A stretch of DNA of 11,393 nt from Pseudobdellovibrionaceae bacterium (lineage in GTDB: Bacteria; Bdellovibrionota; Bdellovibrionia; Bdellovibrionales; Bdellovibrionaceae), in the NCBI GenBank assembly GCA_947374445.1, contig CANCBY010000065.1:1-11393 (forward strand). Direction: 5' to 3'. Made by a program: the position numbers and the translations under genes. The notes beneath the pieces are model-generated. The model did no database searches, had not been told where the DNA came from, and saw nothing but the letters and a program-made list of their open reading frames with translations. Positions 1 through 7,157 of the stretch are shown here, piece after piece (the stretch's first letter is position 1; each line of letters opens with the position of its first letter).

Positions 1-231
1 TGTTCCGTTTACAAATCTCAAGGTCGCAATCAATTTGAAACAGCCGTGCCCGGCAAACTGCAAACGCAATCACTCAAAGACAGCACTCTTGAAGATCTCA
101 CTGAAACTCAGAAAGAATGCTGGCTTCAACCCGCGAGCGAAGCACTTTGGCATACAGCTGATGAAACCCATAAACTTTTAGTTAAAACCATTTCTGAAAA
201 AACCTTAGAAGTCTGCGAGGTCACACCATGA
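1..231 (+). CDS. 3' end of an unrecognised protein gene (partial)
   Basis: An open frame runs from the first base of the window to a TGA stop and encodes the last 76 residues of a protein. The GTG at 46 could be read as a start, but the frame stays open to the left edge, so the gene most likely begins outside the window. The visible part is hydrophilic and rich in Glu, Thr and Lys, with three cysteines and two tryptophans, and has no membrane segment. I do not recognise the family. The stop codon overlaps the ATG of the next gene (ATGA, 228-231), which indicates translational coupling and a shared transcript with the downstream barrel protein. A role in the envelope is only a guess from that neighbour. 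Confidence 0.6.
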   Translation, partial: CSVYKSQGRNQFETAVPGKLQTQSLKDSTLEDLTETQKECWLQPASEALWHTADETHKLLVKTISEKTLEVCEVTP

Positions 232-1154
232 TTTCAACTCGAACCACTTTTTTTGCCCGTGCTCTGACTGGAATCATTGCTCTCACTCTAGCAGTGTCGA
301 CGCAAATAGCTTCTGCCGGCGAAGTCCAACAGATGAAGGGCAACAAGGTTCTTATCACTCTGACCGATGTCGAAGCTGTTGTTGGCACCCAACTTTACAT
401 CGTCAACAGCGAGAATAAAAAAATTGGTCTGATCGAAGTCAAGCAAGTTAAAAATGGTAAAGCTGTTGCTGAAATTCTCAAGGGCCGAGGAGAAGTTGGT
501 GCCAGTATTCAAGCTAAGGTGGCACCGGGTGCAACAGCGGCAGCCGCAAGCCCCGCTGAAAAAAATGGACCCACAACTACAGGACGTAAAAAAATTGCTA
601 TTGGTGTTTTAGGCGGCATGGCTTCGAGCACTTTTTCAATGTCTGTGGGGCCAATCACTGCAACAACCGCTTGTCCTACGGCCACTTGCCGAACACCAGC
701 GAGCTTGTCTGGCACAAGCTTCAACTTGAAAGTCTTTGGTGATTACGACCTTACGAAGACACTCACCTTGAGAGCCGCAACAGGACTAGAAACAATCTCG
801 GCAAAAGGATCAGTCGCGAGCCCGCTTTGCAGCGGAGACTCTACGAGCTGCAACGTTGCGATTAATTACCTCGCTCTCGAAGGCTCGGGACATTACAACT
901 ATCTCACTGGTAAAAATAGAGCTTGGGTCGGACTTGGTTACTCATTCCTGATTGGGATGAGCACATCGACAACCATTCCAAATCTATCTACATCAGGTGG
1001 AACCAATCAAATGATCTTGATTAGTACAGGCGCGGACTTTGCCTTGAAAAAGGGTTTTATTCCTGTAGCCTTTGATTACGGAATATTTCCCGGAAGCTCT
1101 GACGTAACAGCGTCTGCCATGTTTTTGCGTGCTGGTTACGGCTGGAACTATTAA
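228..1154 (+). CDS. secreted protein, probable outer-membrane beta-barrel with N-terminal periplasmic domain
   Basis: The 308-residue product starts with a clear Sec signal peptide: basic residues near the N terminus, a hydrophobic core at about 12-24, and a likely signal peptidase I cut after Ala-Ser-Ala at 28-30. Residues 31-98 form a compact run of short beta strands that looks like a small SH3-like domain. An Ala/Pro/Thr-rich linker follows at about 99-119. From residue 121 to the end there are alternating amphipathic strands with Gly and aromatic residues, and the chain ends in Gly-Trp-Asn-Tyr, as expected for a barrel recognised by the BAM machinery. Two short Cys pairs (149/154 and 201/208) lie in predicted loops. 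The function is unknown. The gene is coupled to the upstream one by ATGA and converges on rel with only 9 bases between them. No terminator hairpin is visible. Confidence 0.8.
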   Translation: MISTRTTFFARALTGIIALTLAVSTQIASAGEVQQMKGNKVLITLTDVEAVVGTQLYIVNSENKKIGLIEVKQVKNGKAVAEILKGRGEVGASIQAKVAPGATAAAASPAEKNGPTTTGRKKIAIGVLGGMASSTFSMSVGPITATTACPTATCRTPASLSGTSFNLKVFGDYDLTKTLTLRAATGLETISAKGSVASPLCSGDSTSCNVAINYLALEGSGHYNYLTGKNRAWVGLGYSFLIGMSTSTTIPNLSTSGGTNQMILISTGADFALKKGFIPVAFDYGIFPGSSDVTASAMFLRAGYGWNY

Positions 1155-1163
1155 TATAAAAAC

Positions 1164-3392
1164 TTAACTCTGCGCCACTCGGGTCACGCCGATGACGCCT
1201 TTGATCTTTTGTAGTTCGTGTATGACCTGTGTGAGCTGAGTGGTGTTCTTGACACCAGCATCAAACACACAGATCGCTTTTTTGTCTTTGGTTGAGCGCA
1301 CAGAAGCATTGTTGATATTGATTCCTTGCGAAGCAAAAGCCTCCGACATGCTCTTAAGCAACCCCGGGATATCCTGAGAGACCACCTGAATACGCACAAT
1401 TCGTTCTTGCCCGTCGCTGGCTGTTTTTGAAGTCCAGTCCACATCCACGCGACGGATTTGATCAAATTCAAAAGCTTTTCTGCAGTCCGATCTGTGCACG
1501 GTGATTCCACGACCACGGGTGATAAAGCCTACGATTGAGTCCCCGGGGATGGGATGACAACACTTAGCATAGTGCACGAGCACGTCATCCATGCCGCTGA
1601 CGGTGATGAGCGATCCTGATTTTTTAATTTTTTGCGCCGCTGCCTTCAACACTTTTTGCATGAATGAAGGATCTTCTTTGGCCGCAGGATTTTCTTTGGG
1701 CTGATGCAAAAGATCTGGAGCTAAACGCTCAACAAGATGACGAGGCTCGACTTTGCCGTAACCCACACGAACAAAAAGTTCTTCGCCGTCATGAATGCCG
1801 TAGTCTTTGAGAAGCTTTTCGTATTCTTCGCCCTTAAGGTATCTAACAGCCGCTGCTCCAAATTTTCGAAACTCGCGGTCCACAAGTTCTTTACCCATAA
1901 TCAGTGAGCGCTTGTGCTGCTCTTCTTTGACGTAAGCTCTGATCTTAGATTTAGCCCGATTGGTGACGCAAAATTTCAACCAATCTTTACTGGGTGATTG
2001 AGTCTTTGCCGTAACGATCTCGATCGTGTCCCCATTTTGCAAACGGTACTTGAGCGGCACCATCTTGCCATTGATTCTGGCACCGACGCACTTATTGCCG
2101 ACATCGGTGTGAACACTGTAGGCAAAATCAATTGGCGTTGCGCCCTCTGGAAATTCGCGCACATCGCCTTTAGGAGTAAAAACATAAATCTCAGATTCAA
2201 AAAGATCTGTTTTGACTGTGTCCAAAAATTCATCGGAGTTTCCGGTCTGCTGATGCAGAGTCACCAGATCTTTAAGCCACTCAAATTGCTTAGAGGTATC
2301 GTCGCTGACTTTGCCTCGCTCTTTGTAGCGCCAATGGGCCGCAATCCCTCGCTCGGCAATGAGATGCATCTCTTTGGTGCGGATCTGAATTTCGATACGC
2401 TCTCCGCCCGGCCCAAATACGGTCGTGTGCAAAGACTGATAGTGATTTGTTTTTGGCATGGCGATAAAATCTTTGAACCTGCCAGGAATCGGCTTCCACA
2501 GAGAATGCACTAACCCCAAAACTTCGTAGCATTGCGAAACTGAATCCACTAAAACACGAAAAGCTAAGACGTCATAGACTTGTTCGTAATCAATATTTCG
2601 TGTGGCCATTTTGCGATAGATGGACCACAAATGCTTCGAGCGCCCTTGCACATCGATGTCTTTGAAATCATTTTTTTGCAGTTCAGATTTAATCTCGCCA
2701 ATGACCTGATCGATGTAATGCTTTTGATCTTTTTCTTCGCTCTCTACTTTTTGTACGAGCTGATAATACATATCTGGTCGCAGATAACGAAAGCTCAAGT
2801 CCTCAAGCTCAATCTTTAAAGAACTGATACCCATACGACCAGCCAGTGGACAGTAGATCTCAAGAGTCTCTTGAGCGATGCGGGATTGCTTCTCATAGGG
2901 CATGTGATGAAGCGTTCGCATGTTGTGCAGGCGATCAGCGAGCTTTACTAAAATCACGCGCACATCTTTACCCATCGCAACGATCATCTTGCGAATGTTT
3001 TCGCCCTGACGCTCGGTCGATGTTTTGAAATTCATCTTTGAAATTTTGGTCACGCCATCGACGAGATGGCTGACTGTATCGCCGAACTCGCGCTTGATGT
3101 CTTCGATGCTGGCGTGAGTGTCTTCAACTGTGTCGTGCAAAAGCCCGGTCACGATCGAATCTAAATCCAAACGAAGATCGGCTAAAATTCCTGCCACAGA
3201 AAGCGGATGAGATATGTATGGCTCGCCACTGCGACGGATTTGTCCGTCATGAGCGGACTCTGAAAAATGAAATGCTTTCGCAACAACTTTGAGATCAGCA
3301 GTGGGATGATAAGATAAAATCTTTTTTTCAAGATCCTCTAAGGTCTTTAAACTCTTAGAATTTAAACGCTCTGCTGATGTGAACTCTGCCAT
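1164..3392 (-). CDS. rel: bifunctional (p)ppGpp synthetase/hydrolase (RelA/SpoT family)
   Basis: This 742-residue protein makes and degrades the alarmone (p)ppGpp in the cytoplasm. The HD hydrolase domain spans about 21-200: His48-Asp49, His62, the HDTVED motif at 86-91 and RLHNMRT at 154-160 are all present, so hydrolysis should be active. The synthetase domain spans about 240-355. It contains RFKD at 305-308, the RxKD form found in bifunctional Rel enzymes, not the ExDD form of gammaproteobacterial RelA. It also has NHYQSLHTTV at 316-325 and EIQIRT at 334-339. A TGS domain (about 400-462), a Cys/His-containing region with CCHPIPGD at 611-618, and a C-terminal ACT domain (about 666-740) complete the usual order. 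Length is normal for the family. It is the last gene of the yicC-gmk-rpoZ-rel block, 82 bases after rpoZ. The chosen ATG has no strong Shine-Dalgarno sequence, but no other Met occurs before the HD domain. Confidence 0.96.
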   Translation of the reverse strand: MAEFTSAERLNSKSLKTLEDLEKKILSYHPTADLKVVAKAFHFSESAHDGQIRRSGEPYISHPLSVAGILADLRLDLDSIVTGLLHDTVEDTHASIEDIKREFGDTVSHLVDGVTKISKMNFKTSTERQGENIRKMIVAMGKDVRVILVKLADRLHNMRTLHHMPYEKQSRIAQETLEIYCPLAGRMGISSLKIELEDLSFRYLRPDMYYQLVQKVESEEKDQKHYIDQVIGEIKSELQKNDFKDIDVQGRSKHLWSIYRKMATRNIDYEQVYDVLAFRVLVDSVSQCYEVLGLVHSLWKPIPGRFKDFIAMPKTNHYQSLHTTVFGPGGERIEIQIRTKEMHLIAERGIAAHWRYKERGKVSDDTSKQFEWLKDLVTLHQQTGNSDEFLDTVKTDLFESEIYVFTPKGDVREFPEGATPIDFAYSVHTDVGNKCVGARINGKMVPLKYRLQNGDTIEIVTAKTQSPSKDWLKFCVTNRAKSKIRAYVKEEQHKRSLIMGKELVDREFRKFGAAAVRYLKGEEYEKLLKDYGIHDGEELFVRVGYGKVEPRHLVERLAPDLLHQPKENPAAKEDPSFMQKVLKAAAQKIKKSGSLITVSGMDDVLVHYAKCCHPIPGDSIVGFITRGRGITVHRSDCRKAFEFDQIRRVDVDWTSKTASDGQERIVRIQVVSQDIPGLLKSMSEAFASQGININNASVRSTKDKKAICVFDAGVKNTTQLTQVIHELQKIKGVIGVTRVAQS

Positions 3393-3474
3393 ATCTAAGC
3401 ATATCGGAAAGATACGCCAAATTTAAGCAGGACTTTTGTGTAGACTTTAATTTTTTGCGATAAAGAGCAAAAGA

Positions 3475-3714
3475 CTATTTGTTAAGATCTTTTTCGATTT
3501 GAGAATCTGGAGTGCCATGAGCTGGATCGTGTTCAAAAATCACGTTGCCGATAGCTACTTCACGCAATGAACCCACGATGTACTTGTTTCCGCGAGTTGC
3601 GACAGTCAATTCAGAGCCTTTTAAAAGCTGCTTTGCACGTTTAGCTACAAGCAAAACCAAGGCAAAACGATTTGGAACTTTATCAAGACAATCTTCAACC
3701 GTTACGCGAGCCAT
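3475..3714 (-). CDS. rpoZ: DNA-directed RNA polymerase omega subunit
   Basis: The 79-residue product is the omega subunit, which helps fold and retain the beta-prime subunit of RNA polymerase and, in proteobacteria, forms part of the ppGpp binding site 1. The N terminus MARVTVEDCLDKVPNRFALV is typical, and it is followed by the conserved helix with VAKRAKQLLKG at 23-33. The C-terminal tail (about 60-79) is acidic and variable, as usual. The start is supported by a GGGAGA Shine-Dalgarno sequence five bases upstream of the ATG. It lies 54 bases after gmk and 82 bases before rel on the same strand. The gmk-rpoZ-rel order resembles gmk-rpoZ-spoT of Escherichia coli. Confidence 0.95.
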   Translation of the reverse strand: MARVTVEDCLDKVPNRFALVLLVAKRAKQLLKGSELTVATRGNKYIVGSLREVAIGNVIFEHDPAHGTPDSQIEKDLNK

Positions 3715-3768
3715 GGAATCTCCCTTTTTCTATCAGAAAACGCTACAAATGAGCATCAAGATATAGAC

Positions 3769-4329
3769 CTAAGTAAGCAAAGCTTCAATGATTTTCTTAA
3801 ATTCAGCAAACGATGTCTCAAAAACATCATTCACAATCTTGTAGTCAAAGCTACCAGCCATCGCGATCTCTTTTTCAGCGTTCTGCATGCGAACCTCGAT
3901 GTCATCAGGGACCTTCGCATCGCGCTTGGCAATTCTACGACGCAATTCGTCAATACTGGGTGGGAGAATAAAAACCGACTTCGAAACCTCTGGGTACTTG
4001 GCCTTGAAAGTGGCTGCACCCTGAACATCGATATCCATGATGATGCATTTACCCCGGCTCCAAGCTGACTCGAGCTGATTGAGGGGGGTACCATACATAT
4101 TGGTGTGAACCCGGGCCCACTCTACAAAGTAGTTTTTTTCGAGCAAGCTTTCAAACTCAGCCCGACTGACAAAGTGGTAAGGGTGCCCCTGAGACTCCCC
4201 GGCCCGCATTGAGCGAGTTGTGTAGGTTACGGTGTCTTCGAGCCTAGAGTCTTCGCGGCAGATTCGTTCAACAAAGCTGCTTTTTCCAGCACCAGAGGGA
4301 GCCGCAACAATGATCATTTTGGTTTTCAT
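3769..4329 (-). CDS. gmk: guanylate kinase
   Basis: This 186-residue enzyme phosphorylates GMP to GDP with ATP in purine nucleotide synthesis and salvage. The P-loop PSGAGKSS is at 11-18. The GMP-binding segment with TTRSMRAGE is at 37-45, YGTP at 79-82, the DIDVQGA motif at 99-105, the lid segment RRIAKRD at 131-137, and the closing FDYKIVND at 161-168. Length is slightly short of the usual 200 or so residues, but all motifs are present. The ATG at 4329 follows an AAAGGAGCC Shine-Dalgarno sequence at good spacing, which favours it over the in-frame ATG four codons later. It sits 83 bases after yicC. In several bacteria guanylate kinase is a target of ppGpp inhibition, so its linkage to rel and rpoZ makes physiological sense. 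Confidence 0.96.
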   Translation of the reverse strand: MKTKMIIVAAPSGAGKSSFVERICREDSRLEDTVTYTTRSMRAGESQGHPYHFVSRAEFESLLEKNYFVEWARVHTNMYGTPLNQLESAWSRGKCIIMDIDVQGAATFKAKYPEVSKSVFILPPSIDELRRRIAKRDAKVPDDIEVRMQNAEKEIAMAGSFDYKIVNDVFETSFAEFKKIIEALLT

Positions 4330-4346
4330 GGCTTGGCTCCTTTCTG

Positions 4347-4408
4347 CTCTAGAATCTGATCTAAAATCTAATCTAATCTAAAACTTATTCTAAAATTTAA
4401 TCTTAGAA
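4347..4408. repeat. AT-rich short repeat tract between yicC and gmk
   Basis: The spacer carries about seven irregular copies of a TCTAA-type unit (TCTAGA, TCTAA three times in close succession, TCTAAAA) in about 60 bases. An inverted repeat, TTCTAA and TTAGAA with a nine-base loop, lies at 4388-4408 just after the yicC stop. No strong terminator is formed. The role is unknown; it could be a transcript-processing site or a product of slippage. Confidence 0.5.
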
Positions 4409-4412
4409 AAAG

Positions 4413-5291
4413 TTACTCAACGTTTTGCACCTGTTCGCGCAGTCTTTCAATCAAAGTCTTCGCCTGAACTACAATATGCGTCAGCTTCGAAACACTGGAT
4501 TTGGACCCGATGGTATTCACTTCTCGCAGCAGTTCTTGTGTATAAAAATCAAGCTTTTTACCCTGAGCCTCAGTCACCGTAAAGAGATGTCCATAGTTTT
4601 TGATATGCTCCTTCAAACGAGAAAGCTCTTCATTGATGTCCGATTTTTCAAGCTGGATCACAACTTCTTGCGAAAGTCGGTGCGAATCAATTTCGACACC
4701 AGCGAGACGACTTTTAATTTTTTGCTCGAAACGTGCGAGCAAACTTTGATTGGCTTCCTCGCGCAATCCTTCGATAGCTTCGACTTCTTTCGCGAGAGCG
4801 GACAAGCACTTTTCAAGATCGGCTCTGAGGCTTTGTCCCTCGCGCAGACGCTCGCTCTGACAGGCTTTGCAAGCTTTTGTGATAGCCTGTAAGAGAGCCT
4901 TTTTCTCGTCAGCGGGGAGCTCAGCGGTGTCATCAATTTTTACAACCTCAGGAAGCCTTGCGATCGCCTCGAGCTGAACTGAAGATTTTATTTTGAGATG
5001 CTTCGCTAAAACCTTGTAGGCCGCTTGGTACTCACTCGCGAGTGCTTTGTTGACGACGACTTTTTGCGTGCTCGCACCTGGCTTGATTTTTCGGCTGACA
5101 AAAAGATCGAGAGTTCCGCGTTCAAAATACTCGGCCAAAGTTTTTTTGATTTCACTTTCGAACGGAATAAATTCACGCGGTAAATGAAGTCGGGTTTCAA
5201 GAAATCGCCCGTTCACAGAGCGCACACTGACTTCGATGGAACTATTAGAAGAACTGGCCTTACCGAGACCGTAACCTGTCATGCTTTTCAT
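4413..5291 (-). CDS. yicC: YicC/YloC-family endoribonuclease
   Basis: The 292-residue protein matches the YicC family, whose studied members are reported as manganese-dependent endoribonucleases involved in RNA turnover. The N terminus MKSMTGYG and the segment VRSVNGRFLE at 23-32 are hallmarks. The central part is helical and charged. The C-terminal part carries RLREG at 148-152, DINEELSRLKEH at 218-229 and the signature GKKLDFYTQELLREVNTIGSK at 244-264. Length is standard. It is the first gene of the yicC-gmk-rpoZ-rel block. A sigma70-like promoter ends five bases before the ATG, and no Shine-Dalgarno sequence fits, so translation may begin on a leaderless mRNA or at the internal ATG at 5282. 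Confidence 0.93.
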   Translation of the reverse strand: MKSMTGYGLGKASSSNSSIEVSVRSVNGRFLETRLHLPREFIPFESEIKKTLAEYFERGTLDLFVSRKIKPGASTQKVVVNKALASEYQAAYKVLAKHLKIKSSVQLEAIARLPEVVKIDDTAELPADEKKALLQAITKACKACQSERLREGQSLRADLEKCLSALAKEVEAIEGLREEANQSLLARFEQKIKSRLAGVEIDSHRLSQEVVIQLEKSDINEELSRLKEHIKNYGHLFTVTEAQGKKLDFYTQELLREVNTIGSKSSVSKLTHIVVQAKTLIERLREQVQNVE

Positions 5292-5296
5292 GACCC

Positions 5297-5325
5297 ATTA
5301 TCACTTTGGCTCAAGTATTGGTCAA
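5297..5325 (-). promoter_or_regulatory. predicted sigma70-type promoter of the yicC-gmk-rpoZ-rel block
   Basis: On the minus strand a TTGACC box (5325-5320) and a GATAAT box (5302-5297) are separated by exactly 17 bases. Each differs from consensus at one position. Transcription would start about seven bases after the -10 box, at or next to the A of the yicC ATG (5291), so the message would have little or no leader. Confidence 0.65.
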
Positions 5326-5400
5326 CCAAGCTTTGCTGGCTCTGGCGCCAAGCTCTTTGCGGTCTAGCTGTATGGCTAGCTCAACCCGCCTAAAAATGAC
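5326..5400. other. intergenic spacer between yicC promoter and toxin-antitoxin operator
   Basis: This divergent spacer holds an imperfect direct repeat (CAAGCTTTGC at 5327-5336 and CAAGCTCTTTGC at 5349-5360), an 8-bp palindrome TGGCGCCA (5343-5350), and a small hairpin with CTAGC (5364-5368) and GCTAG (5375-5379). None of these matches a known site. They may mark an insertion boundary for the toxin-antitoxin pair, but this is weak. Confidence 0.35.
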
Positions 5401-5442
5401 TTGCTTTTTGTTGGAAACTTGTGTACACATATAGGTACACAA
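5401..5442 (+). promoter_or_regulatory. predicted promoter-operator of the Phd/YefM-type toxin-antitoxin pair
   Basis: A perfect 10-bp palindrome TGTGTACACA (5420-5429) contains the core TGTACA. A second, imperfect core GGTACA lies at 5434-5439, its centre 12 bases from the first. Together they also give an 8-bp inverted repeat, TTGTGTAC (5419-5426) and GTACACAA (5435-5442). Paired TGTACA-core palindromes are the known operator type of YefM-YoeB systems. A possible promoter is TTGCTT (5401-5406) with TACACA (5424-5429) at 17 bases, which would place the operator on the -10 region. The -10 match is weak. GAGGT at 5444-5448 is the likely ribosome binding site. Confidence 0.6.
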
Positions 5443-5454
5443 TGAGGTGCGCAC

Positions 5455-5709
5455 ATGGACTCAACTTCACCAAGATCATTTAGAGCGAATTTAAAAGAAT
5501 ACATGGAAATGGCTAGTGACAAGCCCATTCGAATCCAAAAAAGAGAAGGCAACGCCTGTGTTTTAATGAGCGAAGAATATTATGAAGGCCTGCTCAATGA
5601 AATCTCCTCATTGCAAAGCAGTCTGTTGTCTTCAAATCAAGCCCTCAAAGGCGAAGTCACTGAATACAAAATCGGAGACAAAGCGCGACTGAAAAGATTT
5701 AAAAAATGA
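5455..5709 (+). CDS. Phd/YefM-family antitoxin
   Basis: The 84-residue product has the length and layout of Phd/YefM antitoxins. The N-terminal region (about 5-45) has SFRANLKEYMEMA, then PIRIQKREGNACVLMSEEYYEGL, which is the characteristic strand-turn-strand with a following helix that dimerises and binds DNA. Residues 50-84 are polar and probably disordered until they wrap around the toxin. Family knowledge predicts a cytoplasmic antitoxin that represses its own operon, and the TGTACA-type palindromes directly upstream fit that. The ATG follows GAGGT at suitable spacing. Its stop overlaps the start of the toxin gene by ATGA, the usual coupling for such pairs. Base composition is more AT-rich than in the neighbouring housekeeping genes, which suggests horizontal acquisition. 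Confidence 0.85.
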   Translation: MDSTSPRSFRANLKEYMEMASDKPIRIQKREGNACVLMSEEYYEGLLNEISSLQSSLLSSNQALKGEVTEYKIGDKARLKRFKK

Positions 5710-6056
5710 AAATTGTCAAAACACGACAATTTGATGAAGACCAAATTCATATAGAAGATCACATCTACAGTTCAACCGAAGATGTTAAATTTGTAGAAAA
5801 ATTTCTAGAGGAACTCGATAGTGCTGTTAGCTGGATTCAGCTAAACACTACAATTCCAAAAGAAGACCATATCGGCGATCGCTCATGGCCCTTTTATCGC
5901 GATGGAAAAGGTGAACTAAGATATCGTTTGAAATATTTATTTGTCGATGCTAACTCTCAAACAGTTTTTTTAAAACGCATTATTGATAACAGAGAACAAA
6001 ATTTAGATATCTATCCTGTGCACAAACTTGATAGCTACTCTGCTGATGATGAGTAG
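5706..6056 (+). CDS. probable RelE/ParE-superfamily toxin
   Basis: This 116-residue protein follows the antitoxin with an ATGA overlap. It begins with a short strand (MKIVKT), two charged helices (about 10-45), and then the strand-rich half with GELRYRLKYLFVDANSQTVFLKRIID at 69-94. That layout, helices first and a beta sheet carrying Arg and Lys after, fits the RelE/ParE fold. It is longer than YoeB and lacks an obvious YoeB-style C-terminal His-Tyr end, so the subfamily is not clear. RelE-type members cleave mRNA on the ribosome and ParE-type members poison gyrase; the sequence does not decide which applies. It converges on the amidotransferase gene with nine bases between the stops. Calling it a toxin rests mainly on fold pattern and genetic context. 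Confidence 0.7.
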   Translation: MKIVKTRQFDEDQIHIEDHIYSSTEDVKFVEKFLEELDSAVSWIQLNTTIPKEDHIGDRSWPFYRDGKGELRYRLKYLFVDANSQTVFLKRIIDNREQNLDIYPVHKLDSYSADDE

Positions 6057-6065
6057 CTCATGCGC

Positions 6066-7157
6066 TCAAAGTAAAACTTGATGGCAAGCTCTTGTGGCTT
6101 TGGTTTTTGACACCAGCTGGGCCTGGTTGAAAACCCCTTGAAGAATTTGTAGACCTGCCCCTTGAGCGTCTGTCATGCCCAAGGCATCGACCCGACGAGA
6201 GTACTCTGGGTGAAATTGGGTCAGAAGGGCTTTTCCATTTTTTGATTCTAGCACCTCAGGAAATTGATCTTCGACATCGGCTCCGGCCACATCAAACATC
6301 GCATTGACCTCAGACTTCACAGCCTGATGATGCCATGAAAAACCTAGCATTGATTCATTTCCACCAATCATCTTTTTCAGCAACGAATTTTTAGTGGCCT
6401 GAAGTCTGATCTCGTGAAAACGAAATCCATTTCCACCATGAGCTACTTTGCTGCCAACTTCGGTGGGAATATCTTGATACATTTTCATGCCGTAAGTCAC
6501 CGCTGCTAGCTGCATCCCACGACAGACTCCATAAAAAAATCCGCGCGCGCGATCAATGTAAGCGCGAATCACTTCGCTCTCGGCACGGTCACGCTCTTGG
6601 TTGATATCCACCGAGTGCGTGACTTTTTCATTATAAAGCGCTGGATGAACATCATCGCCACCGTTTGAAATCATGAGGTCAAAATGTGCGCTGAGGAGAT
6701 CGAAAAACTCAGCCTTCTCTGCACTCGACAGACCTTGGGCTGCGGCGATAGGTAACATGTAAACATCAGCGCCCATCTTTGCAAAAGGGCGGATAAAAGC
6801 ATTTTCAAGTCGTGTGCGCTCGGCATCACTGGCAGAGGCATTGGCAAGCAAAAGAACTTGCGGCTTTTTGCTTGATGTTTTTTCATGCGTTCCAAGTGGG
6901 AAATCGAGCTCACTCAAAGGGACAAATCTTTTGAGCTCTTGGTTTTTCCAAATTTCTTGCTTGTAGTGATAAAGGGGCTCTAGCGATCTGCCGGATGTCA
7001 CTTGTGCGTCGGCTTCTTTTTGCGGATTATAAATAATAAAATTGGCCTGAGTCGTTGTGCTTTTGATCACTTGCAAAAAGCCAGCGGAAGCCTCTGCCAA
7101 GGGCAAAAGCGCTAGAAGTAATGATAGGGCAAAAGCTGGTAATCGCTGAAATAGCAT
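6066..7157 (-). CDS. exported class I glutamine amidotransferase-like (peptidase C26) protein
   Basis: The 363-residue product has a signal peptide with a hydrophobic core at about 7-22 and a cut after Ala-Ser-Ala at 23-25, so it should act in the periplasm or outside the cell. Residues 98-345 resemble gamma-glutamyl hydrolases of the PuuD group: GGDDVHPALY at 166-175, RDRAESE at 189-195, the nucleophile elbow YGVCRGMQ with Cys212, YQDIP at 227-231, HHQ at 276-278, and FHPE with His316 and Glu318. The catalytic Cys-His-Glu triad is therefore complete. Known PuuD-type enzymes hydrolyse gamma-glutamyl bonds in the cytoplasm. Here the export signal and an extra N-terminal region (about 26-97) suggest a different substrate, perhaps gamma-glutamyl peptides or cell-wall fragments. 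The gene is monocistronic by appearance. No convincing promoter or Shine-Dalgarno sequence was found before the ATG. Confidence 0.85.
   Translation of the reverse strand: MLFQRLPAFALSLLLALLPLAEASAGFLQVIKSTTTQANFIIYNPQKEADAQVTSGRSLEPLYHYKQEIWKNQELKRFVPLSELDFPLGTHEKTSSKKPQVLLLANASASDAERTRLENAFIRPFAKMGADVYMLPIAAAQGLSSAEKAEFFDLLSAHFDLMISNGGDDVHPALYNEKVTHSVDINQERDRAESEVIRAYIDRARGFFYGVCRGMQLAAVTYGMKMYQDIPTEVGSKVAHGGNGFRFHEIRLQATKNSLLKKMIGGNESMLGFSWHHQAVKSEVNAMFDVAGADVEDQFPEVLESKNGKALLTQFHPEYSRRVDALGMTDAQGAGLQILQGVFNQAQLVSKTKATRACHQVLL

Noticed and set aside
1998..2513. Open frame of 171 codons opposite rel
   Set aside because: It lies wholly inside the conserved rel gene on the other strand, has no family features, and is explained by codon bias of rel.
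4425..4892. Open frame of 155 codons opposite yicC
   Set aside because: It is fully antisense to the conserved C-terminal half of yicC and has no recognisable domain or ribosome binding site.
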